A stretch of DNA of 64,000 nucleotides from Bolinopsis microptera (taxonomy: Eukaryota; Ctenophora; Tentaculata; Lobata; Bolinopsidae). The DNA lies in contig NC_087078.1 of NCBI RefSeq assembly GCF_026151205.1, positions 1,443,675 through 1,507,674 of the forward strand, written 5' to 3'. The position numbers and the translations under genes were made by a program. Position 1 is the first letter of the stretch, and each line of letters starts with the position of its first letter. Shown in pieces: positions 38,755-45,099 of the stretch. The notes beneath the pieces were generated by a model that made no database searches, was not told the origin of the DNA, and was given only the letters and a program-made list of their open reading frames with translations.

Positions 38755-38786
<32 letters not shown>

Positions 38787-41700
38787 TAAATGTTATTTCC
38801 ATTTTTAATATTTTTTGTCCGTTTTTGTCCGTTTTTGTCCGCTTTATTTTTTGTCCGTTTTGAAAATATAGCTGCCAAACGGACAAAAACGGACAAAAAA
38901 ACATGAGCCCCCCCCCCCCCCCCCTATATAATACATTTGATATTATAATTATCATGTTTTAGGTATTCGCCGGGTTATGGTTGGATTGTATGAGAGGTTT
39001 GCGAATCAAAAAACTGAAAAAGCTTGAAAGAAAAATGTATTATTTCTGTTAAGAACTACTTATGAACCTTCAACTAAAAGTGGAACATTCGAGAAAATAT
39101 ACTGTACTTGTGCTCTTAATTAAATGTAATGAAGGATAGATCTAACCTTACACGAATCACCAGGAGTTACTCCACATAGTTGCATTAGTTGACTGCCAGG
39201 GTTTAAGATGTCGGTAGAGTCCGGATGAGACATACTGAAGAAAAATTATACGTTTTATTGGTGAATGGTGATAGTCTTAAAGTGGTTATAAAGATGTGAA
39301 AGAAAAGCGACTATCTAATATCTATTATCCACTAGTTTCTAAATTTAAGCCAATAACAAAAGAATTTGTCATAAAGAGCAGAAAAATAAGAACATACTTG
39401 AAAGCGTTCTCCAAATCTAAGAGTGTACCCATGCAACACCCCATTAGAGCATTACCACTCTTCATTAGCTGGAAATAAATTATAATTAACCTTTACAATT
39501 CAGAACTATAATTAGTATTACAACCAACTGAACATGATCTCGATCGTCTTCTCAGAAGAAATTTGTTAACTTATATTGCTACCTAATAGTCAGCTGGATT
39601 CACTTTCAACTTGAACCAAAATTCGACAAAAATATAACAATCTGTTGTGATCTACCTTACTCGGGATTATTACGACGGGTTTATTAACGACCGGTTAAAA
39701 TATGGTTCGGGAAAAATATGGCGAAATTGCTCAAAACCCACCACATTTTCCCGGTCGCCATTTTACTGGTGTCCAACCTTTCAATTTTAGATTCAAAAAT
39801 TTTGTCTCAGGTGTAAATTTCCTTATTAGAGATAAGCAAGTTTAGAAATTTTCGCATTGCTTAAACTTGTGAAACAAGTCGAATTATCAATAATTGTTGA
39901 AAGTAGACAGAAATAATGACTCGTGGTTAATCAAACTAGATGGAAAATAATTTTTAACATTAGAAGCGTAACAACCAGATCGATATTAAGATAAAGGGAG
40001 AGCTGTTTAGTCTTCCAATAAGTTGTAATCATCTTTGTTATCTTCATCTGGATCATCCCTTTCATCAGTTTTAATTAATTTTAAGTTTTAATTTAACTGT
40101 TACTTTTACTTTGAGTCCTATTTCATTATGTAGAGATAGTCAATACCTAAGAAATTAAAAATTGGCCTATTTAAATCAACTTTGACAGTAAGGATATATG
40201 ACAAGAATTGGGCAAAAAGGTGAATTTTTTGAAATTTCAGCCAAATGAAGTCGAAAAACCTACAACAAGTGTCCCAATAGTCTTCTTTAGTGAATATAAG
40301 ACAACGATTAAAATATGAGCTCCCATACCCCTTGGGAACACTAAAAGCTGAGTCGGCGGGTTTATTAACGACCGGTGAAAATGTGGTTCGGGAAAAATAT
40401 GGCGAAATTACCCTAAACCCGCCACTTTATCCCGGTCATAATATTCCCGAGTAAGGTATTAAGAGGACTCTTACCGTGGTACAGTTCTTGTCACATGTAC
40501 AAAGTTCGTTGTTGGCATCCTGCCCACACGAGGTCAGATCAATGGCATCTAGATTACAATTCTGAAATAAAACATACAATTTCCATACACTTGAAGTAGA
40601 TACCTAGTAGTGTTTGCCGTGTTAACAAAGTTTAAAAATCCAGAGTAACCTTTACTACTACATCACATTTTATCCTAATAAGATTTCAGCTAAATAATTG
40701 AGCAGATTTGTAGGGTGACCTCAGAATGTAAGATCTCACACAAGTCCAAGTGTGATACTTTCTGATTGGGTTATATAGCTACACTAGGAGTACTCCTTGA
40801 TCATGACATTATCCACCACACAGAGATATCACCACATATCTTGATATCCAATTATCCAATTATCACCTCACATTACGAGAGAGATTATCAGGATTCAGGA
40901 AGGTGGATTATTATTCACATGATGTAAACTGTACAGTCTATAACAGTCACTCCCTCACTGTGTACACAATGTGTAAATGTTAGAAATCTAACCTTTATTT
41001 GATTAGCCTGGTATAAATAGGAAGCAGTTGTCATGGCTTTTATCATACAGTACTCGCCCTCTTGCCCGTTATCTGAGCTATCTGTTAGGAGAAAGAGAGG
41101 GGTTATCAATTAGTTTTATCATTCATCATAGTAATTACATTTATCATCATCAATTAGTTTTATCATTGTCGTTATATTAATTAGATCATAGAGATAGAGC
41201 TTGGAGTAATTATGGGTTATGGACTTGTATTCACAGGTTAAAAATACATCTTACAGGTTTTAAAATAAAAACAAAATAAAAACTTGACAGACTAACCTTC
41301 CTGTATGCACATCAAATCAAATATATCTTCTGTTTCGGATCTTGATAATCCAATTTCGTCCAACGCTTCCTGAGACAATTCAAACATTGTCGTAACCCCA
41401 GAATCAGAAAAAGGCGGTAAAAAGAGTTACATACGGTAAAACGCTGGTGTGAACAATAGAAAATTAATAGAATAACGATTGTTAAAACCAAATCGTTCAC
41501 ATTCCGAGGATGACTGCTGTTCGAAAGTCCAATTAATGAAACTATGTGAACCCTAAATGTAAGGATTTTTACCTGTTTCAAACAAGAGTGGATAAGATCA
41601 ATGATGGGAACCATGCATCCCTGAGCGCACAGTGCCTTAACTTGAGGCAGCAGCACTTTGAAGTATTCGATTACCTGAAACGAAACACCCGTTTTAATAT

Positions 41701-44454
41701 TTCATGACAAATAATTTTAATGGTTAAAAATACCCGCTTTAATATTTTATGACAAATAATTTAAATAACATAAAACACCTATTTTAACATCTTAAGACAA
41801 ATAATTTTGTAAGAATAAAATCACCCGTGTTGAGATAGTGAAACACTACAACAAAGCCGTGTCAGTGCTACATCCCCTGCTAAAATGTGCAGTAATACGT
41901 GATTACGGTAGGCTTCGCAGGGAACACCCACAAATTCCAATATTTCACACTTTCGTGAGTAATTGTAAGAAAGTACTGTCTCAATAAAGAATTCACTGTT
42001 GGTTAACTGTTGAGCAGGCACGTAGCCAGGGGGGGGGGGGGGCTAAAAATGATGTGGGTAGTCAGTAATGAGTAAAATGTATTTCAGTTACTCAGTAGTG
42101 TGAACTCTGTGTAGGTATTTATGATATTTTCAGATATTTGACTGCTCTCATTTGCTATAAATGGATAATATTGCACTCAAAATTGTTTAAAACCAACTTT
42201 TTATAAATTGAATATTGAGACTAGTGCATTAATTCATCATTGTAGATTTTATTCTAGCAAGTATAAAAGCCGAAAATTTACCCGGGCCACTGCGCCCCCA
42301 GACCCCTGCCGGTGGCGTGCTTCGCACGGCAGCTCGGAGCCCCCCTCGGAAAATAATCCTGGCTACGTCCCTGCTGTTGAGTTAGCAAAATTTAAATCAC
42401 ATCTGTGTTGCGTGATATGCTTACATAATTTCTAGTAAATTTAACTAATTAATTAAGATAATATTCTAAATAAATTATGAATTATATTTCTACAAGCCAT
42501 CACTAACTAGCAGTGCTAACTTATCTACTTTTACAGTTCAATACGACTTTTCTGTGGATAATTCTGATGACATAACCGAATGTATAAACAAATTCCTTAA
42601 CTGATTCGATTTATTTTAGTCTCGATACTTCACTTCCGGAAATCATAGTCAAAAAGTTGCACGCACTGTACCCTCAATAAATACTTCCGCAAGAATTTCG
42701 GTCCAGCTGCCTAGGCAATTACTATTATATATATATAGTCATGCTTTAATTTAAGATTGAAAGCGTTACAAAATGTGCCCTTTAATGTTTAGAGTTAGGG
42801 CAAGTCAGAAATGGTATGTCAGAACTTTCCGGTTCAAGTCAAACATAAATAACGCTGACATTATGTACCGTTGCGTTTCTGACATCTTTACGGCAATTTC
42901 CTTGACATTGACTAATTATTTCTAATGTATGTATCTGATATTTCACCGATTTGAAAGCCTTAAAAGGGCGAAAACCCGAGTTGTTTATTTGATTCATTTA
43001 AAGGAATTTTCCAATCGGCGCCTGAGAAATAACTAACTACCCACCAAGATCCACATTCAGGGATGGAAATTTTGACCTGCGAGGAAATTTAAAACTTTCT
43101 GGATGTGGAAAGATCCAACATACTCATTAATAAAAGAAATACTCCCCCATCTAAACACGACAATTCAGAAAATTGTATACCTCCGTTTGCCGAAAATAAA
43201 TTTCAAATATAATAATTTTCATTTACCCTCCCCACCACTAAACGGTAAGTATTCTATGGAACCTACAAAAGCTTTGCAAGTTAGCCAATGATAGTACTAA
43301 CACAACTTATACGTAAATTAGCTCATCATCTACCTTAACTGATAGCCACTGGTACATGCTGTTGCTACACTTTCCGGGCCATTAATAAAATGTCATATAA
43401 CAACAGGCTTACAAGTTGCAACAGTAAAACAATTTCTCAAGGGTAAAAATTTCTCAAGGGCAAAATGTCTGAGAACAATATTGCGATGACAAAGTGCAAT
43501 GGTGTGCTAACTTAAACCAATCATGAAATGCTAATATAGTAATATAGTGTTTTCACTGGACTAAGTGAAATATGAAGTCAGTTCAAGCTGTCAAAATGTT
43601 TTAGGAACATGATATTGCGATGACACGGCGCAATGCAACAGTTAAAGCACCACTTGCTATGTGAAACCAGTTTTTGTGCCAATTCCTAACAGAAGCACGC
43701 ACCAGTAACCAGTTTTAAAGTGAAGCTCTACTCCAAAATCATTCCTAGTGTATTTAAATAAAAACCGGGAAACTGCAAAAGCTCAGCAGACAATTACAAA
43801 AATAATTCTGGAGCTGACCTGTCCAGTTTCTCCATCAGGACTAGATAAACAATCGTAGATGTTATCCTGACACTGTGACCCCCAAGATTTCACTGCTTCT
43901 TTCTCTACATTCTGAAATAACGAGTTCATTATTTCTCCTGATGTTCGTGTCTTATAAAGACTGCTTATAATGTTTACTAATTGATCTGAATGGAAGTCAG
44001 TAAGTTATCATATTACATCGTTTGCAGATAGCCAATAATTGATAAAACTAATGAAGATAAAGTGATTAATTGGCAATAAAGTTACTTGCCTTGTATGTTT
44101 CCACAAGGGAGTAAATGTTCGTCAAACAGCTCACGTCCATTGTTGAGAATACTGCTGTACACTGAAAAGTACATTTGTTATATTATAGGCTCAAAATAAC
44201 TACAGTAATGATTTTAAATATTTACTGGTCATGTATTGTAAACTGTAAAGTAACCGTTTTCCTAGGCAAACTGAATTGTATACTAGACAGACTACACTAT
44301 CTGATCTTAAAAGTAATGAAACTAAACATGAAGATGTTACCTGCTCATTAAAGTCTATCAAATCTGCTTGTCGTTTTTTGAGTTTATGATGAAAATTGGA
44401 TACCAGAGAATGTGCGGTGACAATCCAACAGAAGATTAGTAATAACTTTTCCAT
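9799..44454 (-). CDS. 18-exon gene for a type I membrane protein with four cysteine-rich modules; family not recognised
   Basis: I joined 18 exons by splice signals and phase: 44454-44341, 44161-44090, 43911-43819, 41674-41573, 41369-41297, 41081-40993, 40561-40475, 39468-39398, 39234-39147, 34960-34853, 13093-12984, 12831-12737, 12606-12479, 12334-12250, 12037-11948, 11784-11746, 10521-10406, 9927-9799. They sum to 1689 nt, giving 562 residues and a stop. Residues 1-16 form a signal peptide, followed by a KLKKRQ basic site. Four modules share C-x(2-3)-C-x(10-14)-C-x(15-32)-C: Cys109/113/124/148, 204/208/221/254, 346/349/360/376 and 418/422/437/458. Several N-glycosylation sequons are present. 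Residues 494-516 are a membrane span. The tail holds YNKF (527-530) and EDNNLI (534-539), which fit YxxPhi and acidic dileucine endocytic signals. All donors are GT except one GC. The 21.8-kb intron 10 could hide further exons, since module 3 looks irregular. It is most likely a cell-surface receptor or adhesion protein, but the function is unknown. Confidence 0.8.
10230..10360. repeat. G-tract/C-tract pair within short TTATACTCCCGTTT repeats
   Basis: A G-run near 10244-10257 and a C-run near 10312-10329 could pair. They are flanked by repeated TTATACTCCCGTTT words. This lies in intron 17 and may be a small MITE, but no clear target duplication was found. Confidence 0.5.
10406..10521 (-). CDS. 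Exon 17: transmembrane segment
   Basis: Acceptor GACCAG, donor GTG|GTGAGT, phase 1 to 0. A 23-residue hydrophobic run (AYTFVGTVLLAFVVVGVVML and neighbours) is followed by the stop-transfer residues YKRH. Confidence 0.85.
10595..10761. mobile_element. MITE of about 167 bp with GCCGTAGTA ends
   Basis: The left end GCCGTAGTATATACATATTA is mirrored by TAATATGTATGTACTACGGC at the right. Symmetry runs almost to the centre, where GTACGTTTATATAGGCGCGC separates the arms. There is no coding capacity. It lies within the introns of the membrane-protein gene. Confidence 0.75.
11160..11369. repeat. Tandem repeat: 15 exact copies of a 14-bp unit
   Basis: The unit CAAACTAGAGTTGT repeats 15 times over 210 bp with no differences that I can see. 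It then degrades into CAAACTAATTTAGCAACTAG. It lies in intron 16 of the membrane-protein gene. The uniformity suggests recent expansion. Confidence 0.95.
11746..11784 (-). CDS. Exon 16, small juxtamembrane exon
   Basis: A 39-nt exon with acceptor GTTTCAG and strong donor GGTG|GTAAGT, phase 1 to 1. It reads KINMTTGYDYSIG and has an NMT sequon. Being symmetrical (phase 1-1, 39 nt), it could be skipped without a frameshift. Confidence 0.75.
11948..12037 (-). CDS. Exon 15 (end of module 4)
   Basis: Acceptor TTGCTTCAG, donor AACA|GTAAGT, phase 1 to 1. It contains DQSWQLWHKNC. Confidence 0.85.
12250..12334 (-). CDS. Exon 14 (core of module 4)
   Basis: Acceptor CTTTTCAG, phase 0 to 1. It contains NQCSDECVKEVELMNKY and VLNCF. 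The donor TTCG|GTTCAT is weak and is the least certain junction on this side. Confidence 0.75.
12479..12606 (-). CDS. Exon 13
   Basis: Acceptor AATTTACAG, donor TTC|GTAAGT, phase 1 to 0. It contains MVFEMMC (end of module 3) and the start of module 4. Confidence 0.85.
12737..12831 (-). CDS. Exon 12 (core of module 3)
   Basis: Acceptor CTTTTCAG, donor GAGG|GTGAGT, phase 2 to 1. It contains NNHCTECGPELAGIKDNCT. Confidence 0.85.
12984..13093 (-). CDS. Exon 11
   Basis: Acceptor ACTTTCAG, donor CTGCT|GTAAGT, phase 0 to 2. It contains NINKSCKKFKNINQCRNST, with an NST glycosylation sequon. Confidence 0.85.
13500..13590. repeat. Interspersed repeat copy B (GCATTTCAACTGCGATA core)
   Basis: Matches the copy at 2965-3090: CACCGTTT, GCATTTCAACTGCGATAATG, then GCACGGGTTACACTAG. 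Confidence 0.6.
13618..13703. repeat. Perfect hairpin with 41-bp arms
   Basis: Arms 13618-13658 and 13663-13703 are exact complements around the loop CTCA. The inner stem is CGTGCCTCACGG and its complement. No terminator or RNA context is known for it. Confidence 0.9.
13913..14035 (+). pseudogene. Possible transposase helix-turn-helix remnant
   Basis: One frame reads DVAQVRMEHGATVRSVQKLS, then NYTVRRRLPKRGTPKKGT. The layout (G-ATVRSV near the first helix, TVRRRL in the second, P-G after it) resembles the DNA-binding start of Tc1/mariner-type transposases. The frame closes soon after and no catalytic DDE part is seen. The words AATTGTAAAGATGTCGC recur inverted near 14178-14196. Weak call. Confidence 0.3.
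14905..14958. repeat. Tandem repeat, 11-bp unit, about 5 copies
   Basis: CCACAAATGTG repeats in tandem. It is a short minisatellite in intron 10. Confidence 0.9.
14960..15859. other. Intron 10 sequence, nothing recognised
   Basis: AT-rich, with no splice-bounded cysteine-rich exon candidate, repeat or RNA that I can support. Confidence 0.4.
16692..17678. mobile_element. Non-autonomous hAT element with 8-bp target duplication
   Basis: Inverted ends CAGAGGCACATATTAGGTGC (16692) and the complement ending at 17678 are flanked by the 8-bp direct repeat TATAATGT (16684-16691 and 17679-17686). An 8-bp duplication and CAGNG ends are the hallmarks of hAT transposons. There is no transposase. Subterminal AATTATGCGG-type words repeat at both ends, and the middle is a 23-bp minisatellite. 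The homologous repeat near 31390-31415 lacks the insertion, confirming both borders. Confidence 0.92.
17088..17465. repeat. Minisatellite, about 23-bp unit, inside the hAT element
   Basis: Units of the form GGCCTGGGTCACGGTCCCGA plus AAG repeat about 16 times with substitutions and one irregular stretch around 17275-17310. Confidence 0.9.
19278..19302. repeat. GT microsatellite
   Basis: About 11 GT units, followed by interrupted GTGTAAG variants to about 19335. Confidence 0.9.
20164..20300. repeat. Tandem repeat, 21-bp unit, about 6 copies
   Basis: AGCCTGAAGTCTCTTCAAGA plus T repeats four times exactly, then two diverged copies and a partial one follow. Confidence 0.9.
21700..22310 (+). pseudogene. 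hAT-type transposase, C-terminal dimerisation region (broken)
   Basis: Reads EVTRYLKDKLEPQRRNPLEF, then WRKNHTLYP and a stop. In another frame it continues with SVARERAFKVAKNIVGDSRL, then SLRPEKLEFNLIIKY. The S-x2-R-E-R-x-F and N-I-V-x-D-x-R-x-x-L-x-P-E pattern is the hAT dimerisation domain. An acidic stretch (SDTDDSVREIDDDAATWN) precedes it and an acidic tail (RFTDESDDEDIA) follows in shifted frame near 22268-22306. GGGACCGGGA-type words flank it at about 21690-21720, 22615-22655 and 23267-23330. It is dead, with a stop and a frameshift. Confidence 0.78.
22324..22475. repeat. Direct duplication of about 80 bp
   Basis: AACTCTGACACTAAAACC through ACTGATTACAAGCACAAGCA and CTCAACAAAC occurs twice in tandem with minor differences. 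Confidence 0.85.
22824..22859. repeat. G14/C16 hairpin
   Basis: A run of 14 G is followed by CGACCG and a run of 16 C. It is probably the core of a small MITE like the other C-tract elements here, but no target duplication was found. Confidence 0.85.
23593..23635. repeat. Perfect 18-bp-arm hairpin
   Basis: AGTTATGCTCTGTTATGT and its complement are separated by ATAACAT. Confidence 0.9.
24124..24990. mobile_element. Foldback/MITE of about 870 bp with CCTTAGTTCCC ends and TA flanks
   Basis: The left end CCTTAGTTCCCAAAAATTTG and the right end, complement CCTTAATTCCCAAAAATTTG, face each other and are flanked by TA on both sides. AAATTTGGGC-type words repeat subterminally at both ends. There is no coding capacity. 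The TA target suggests a Tc1/mariner-type origin. Confidence 0.75.
24993..26045. other. Intron 10 sequence, nothing recognised
   Basis: No exon, RNA or repeat family that I can support, apart from short AAAAACGGT words near 25338-25375. Confidence 0.4.
26100..26530 (-). repeat. 3' LTR of the LARD-like element
   Basis: The same 431-bp sequence as 32411-32841 with one visible substitution. The palindrome lies at 26316-26339. Confidence 0.92.
26531..26545 (-). promoter_or_regulatory. Polypurine tract
   Basis: The minus strand reads AAAAAAGGGAGGTA immediately before the 3' LTR, the expected site for plus-strand priming. Confidence 0.85.
26706..28723. mobile_element. TTAA-flanked non-autonomous element, about 2.0 kb
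   Basis: The ends AGGACCAGTTAACTGAAAAA and complement are flanked by TTAA on both sides (26702-26705 and 28724-28727). Imperfect symmetry extends about 200 bp inward, including matched TGACGTCATAAAGTCCCT segments near 26857-26875 and 28564-28582. The centre has about three diverged copies of a unit of about 160 bp (starts near 28110, 28267 and 28430). There is no ORF. TTAA targets are used by piggyBac and Kolobok-type transposons. Confidence 0.82.
29911..30720. repeat. Degenerate tandem array with six CAGGGCTTGCAGAGCAAG modules
   Basis: Copies begin near 29911, 30079, 30253, 30371, 30516 and 30679, at 118-174 bp spacing. Each is followed by an AGAAAA-rich purine stretch. The core is a small hairpin (CTTGC/GCAAG). 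It lies inside the LTR element. Confidence 0.8.
31090..32390 (-). repeat. Dispersed repeat copy 2, inverted relative to 15860-18330
   Basis: Carries GTTTACTTTGTCACA words about every 150-300 bp. It holds an uninterrupted version of the site that the hAT element occupies in copy 1. A direct duplication of about 155 bp is present (31914-32068 and 32230-32389, the second ending at the primer-binding site). Confidence 0.8.
32393..32409 (-). promoter_or_regulatory. Primer-binding site matching the 3' end of tRNA-Ser
   Basis: The minus strand reads TGGCGACGAGGATGGGA directly after the 5' LTR (one-base gap). Its complement TCCCATCCTCGTCGCCA looks like the 3' end of an animal serine tRNA including CCA. 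That tRNA match is from memory of tRNA-Ser sequences. Confidence 0.8.
32411..32841 (-). repeat. 5' LTR of the LARD-like element
   Basis: Its minus-strand order includes a 24-bp perfect palindrome (32627-32650), a TGACGTCA CRE-like site (32560-32567) and AATAAATA downstream, which may serve as a polyadenylation or core promoter element. Confidence 0.9.
32846..33668 (+). pseudogene. LINE reverse transcriptase, C-terminal part, one frameshift
   Basis: From about 32890 the frame reads KCKVLIVSGK, then ELEKDLGVDVTPKLSWNSQC, then SLVRSQFENCSIIWRP and LESLQKRAIKWIL. These are the thumb and post-RT motifs of CR1/jockey-like LINEs. A frameshift near 33370 leads to a second frame ending HILWNGLPLQVRQI...LDSETTV and a stop at 33668. 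The 5' continuation lies left of 26096; the LTR element split it. This family differs from the intact LINE at 48133. Confidence 0.85.
33669..34852. other. Intron 10 sequence, no gene
   Basis: An exact 22-bp duplication (ATGGATTTGTTTGTTATTAA plus two bases) lies near 33870-33910, and GGGACACGATAAA occurs twice near 34592-34620. No exon is supported. Confidence 0.4.
34853..34960 (-). CDS. Exon 10 (start of module 3)
   Basis: Acceptor CCCTGCAG, donor CAT|GTGAGT, 36 codons, phase 0 to 0. It contains QYAECAGTLQKNEESECI. The next accepted exon is 21.8 kb away. Confidence 0.75.
34990..35140. mobile_element. MITE with TTTTTGTCCG repeats, copy 1
   Basis: A G-run and ATCATGTTATTTTTTGTCCG are followed by repeated TTTTTGTCCG, a centre GAAAATATAGCTGCCAAACG, and inverted CGGACAAAAA repeats. 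Copies 2 and 3 flank the GGA arrays at 37618-37745 and 38786-38935. Confidence 0.8.
36872..37343. mobile_element. 472-bp TIR element with CCCCATATCCAAAAA ends
   Basis: CCCCATATCCAAAAA at 36872 and TTTTTGGATATGGGG ending at 37343 are inverted copies. The inside holds a GGGGGCGAAGCCCCC hairpin (about 37062-37078) and repeated AATTTCCTAC words. It sits inside the GGA array, so any target duplication is ambiguous. Confidence 0.82.
37618..37745. mobile_element. MITE with TTTTTGTCCG repeats, copy 2
   Basis: Preceded by AGCATCTAAATATTATTTCC as copy 3 is. It ends in ATGATC and a C-run that passes straight into GGAGGAGGA. Confidence 0.8.
38786..38935. mobile_element. MITE with TTTTTGTCCG repeats, copy 3
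   Basis: It has the same lead-in (GCATCTAAATGTTATTTCC), repeats and centre as copy 2, and ends in a C-run followed by TATATAATAC. Confidence 0.8.
39147..39234 (-). CDS. Exon 9 (end of module 2)
   Basis: Acceptor CTTCAG, donor AAG|GTTAGA, phase 2 to 0. It contains SQLMQLCGVTPGDSCK. Confidence 0.85.
39398..39468 (-). CDS. Exon 8
   Basis: Acceptor ATTTCCAG, donor CAA|GTATGT, phase 0 to 2. It reads LMKSGNALMGCCMGTLLDLE onward. Confidence 0.8.
39655..40456. mobile_element. 802-bp TIR element with CCTTACTCGGGA ends and TA flanks
   Basis: CCTTACTCGGGATTATTACGAC at the left and its diverged complement at the right are flanked by TA. A subterminal block GGTTTATTAACGACCGGT through AAATATGGCGAAATT occurs near both ends in direct orientation (about 39677 and 40360). 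It ends 18 bp from the exon 7 donor. Confidence 0.82.
40475..40561 (-). CDS. Exon 7 (core of module 2)
   Basis: Acceptor TTATTTCAG, donor ACG|GTAAGA, 29 codons, phase 0 to 0. It contains ELCTCDKNCTT. A MITE ends 18 bp beyond its donor. Confidence 0.85.
40993..41081 (-). CDS. Exon 6
   Basis: Acceptor TCCTAACAG, donor AAG|GTTAGA, phase 1 to 0. It reads DSSDNGQEGEYCMIKAMTTA onward. Confidence 0.85.
41297..41369 (-). CDS. Exon 5 (end of module 1)
   Basis: Acceptor TTGTCTCAG, donor GAAG|GTTAGT, phase 0 to 1. It contains EDIFDLMC, the closing cysteine of module 1. Confidence 0.85.
41573..41674 (-). CDS. Exon 4 (core of module 1)
   Basis: Acceptor TCGTTTCAG, donor CAG|GTAAAA, 34 codons, phase 0 to 0. 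It contains LCAQGC and IHSC, the C-x3-C-x10-C core. Confidence 0.85.
42015..42373. mobile_element. hAT-type MITE, 359 bp, 8-bp target duplication
   Basis: The ends CAGGCACGTAGCCAGG and complement CAGGGACGTAGCCAGG are flanked by CTGTTGAG on both sides (42007-42014 and 42374-42381). It contains a G-run at the left and a GC-rich segment at the right. It lies in intron 3. Confidence 0.92.
42382..43818. other. Intron 3 sequence, nothing recognised
   Basis: I found no exon with flanking splice sites, RNA gene or repeat family here. Confidence 0.4.
43819..43911 (-). CDS. Exon 3
   Basis: Acceptor TTATTTCAG, donor CAG|GTCAGC, 31 codons, phase 0 to 0. It carries the WGSQCQDNIYDCL cysteine pair. Confidence 0.85.
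44090..44161 (-). CDS. Exon 2, with a GC donor
   Basis: Acceptor CTTTTCAG; 24 codons beginning CTAVFSTMDVSCLTNIYSLV; donor AAG|GCAAGT, the usual form of a GC-AG intron. Phase 0 at both ends. Confidence 0.8.
44341..44454 (-). CDS. Exon 1: start codon and signal peptide
   Basis: It begins MEKLLLIFCWIVTAHSLVSN, a hydrophobic leader with likely cleavage near Ser16, followed by KLKKRQ. It ends ...FNEQ|GTAACA in phase 0. No earlier in-frame start is needed. Confidence 0.85.
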
Positions 44455-45099
44455 TGTCTACAGAGTTATGATGTTATTTGTTAAGTGAGATAGGTTACAA
44501 ATTAAAGTTTGAATTACAAGTTAATACAACACAAAAATGTAAGTAGTTATAGCAATTAAGACAGATGGTACTGCCAACTGGACCCACTTTTAATTGCAGT
44601 ATTTTGACTTGTGGACTGATCTAATTATAGCAAGGTGAACTTTAGATCAAGGGGATATGTCAGATATATTGACTTGTATTCTTTTAACCCCCTAGAAGAC
44701 GGACCAGTAGACAGGCAGATTAACAGATTAACTGACATAGCCACAATAATTGAAGGTGCATTATGTATAACATATCGTTAAAGATTATGATTTCTTCAAT
44801 CAGCTTGACATTTGAACAAAACACACAACGAATTAATAAGAATGATTACTAGTTAGTTAATTCATTTCCCTTTCACTACAGCTCCACAGAGAGTCGATTT
44901 ATTGGTTAAATACTCATGTTGAGGGAATTCAAAAAAGGAATTAAAACTTTCTACACACTGTATAACAAACAATTTGAGTTCTGATGAAGCTGTACAATTA
45001 TTCAGCCAATATAAATAAATAATCATTTAACTTGGCTATGCCTATATCATAAATAAATATAACATACAATATTCATACTAGAAAGGATAAATCATTTTG

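Larger units (their letters stand above)
35459..38785. repeat. 3.3-kb purine array of GGA / GGAGGACTGA units
   Basis: The plus strand is almost pure purine with variants of GGAGGACTGAGGAGGA. It becomes pure (GGA)n at 38591-38640 and 38684-38780. It is broken by a TIR element (36872-37343) and by a MITE copy with its C-run (37618-37745). It lies in intron 9 of the membrane-protein gene. Long open frames rich in Ser/Pro or Glu/Gly here are artefacts of the triplet repeat. Confidence 0.95.

Noticed and set aside
38424-38955. Poly-Pro, poly-Leu, poly-Arg and poly-Glu frames
   Set aside because: These are the different frames of pure (GGA)n; no gene is needed.
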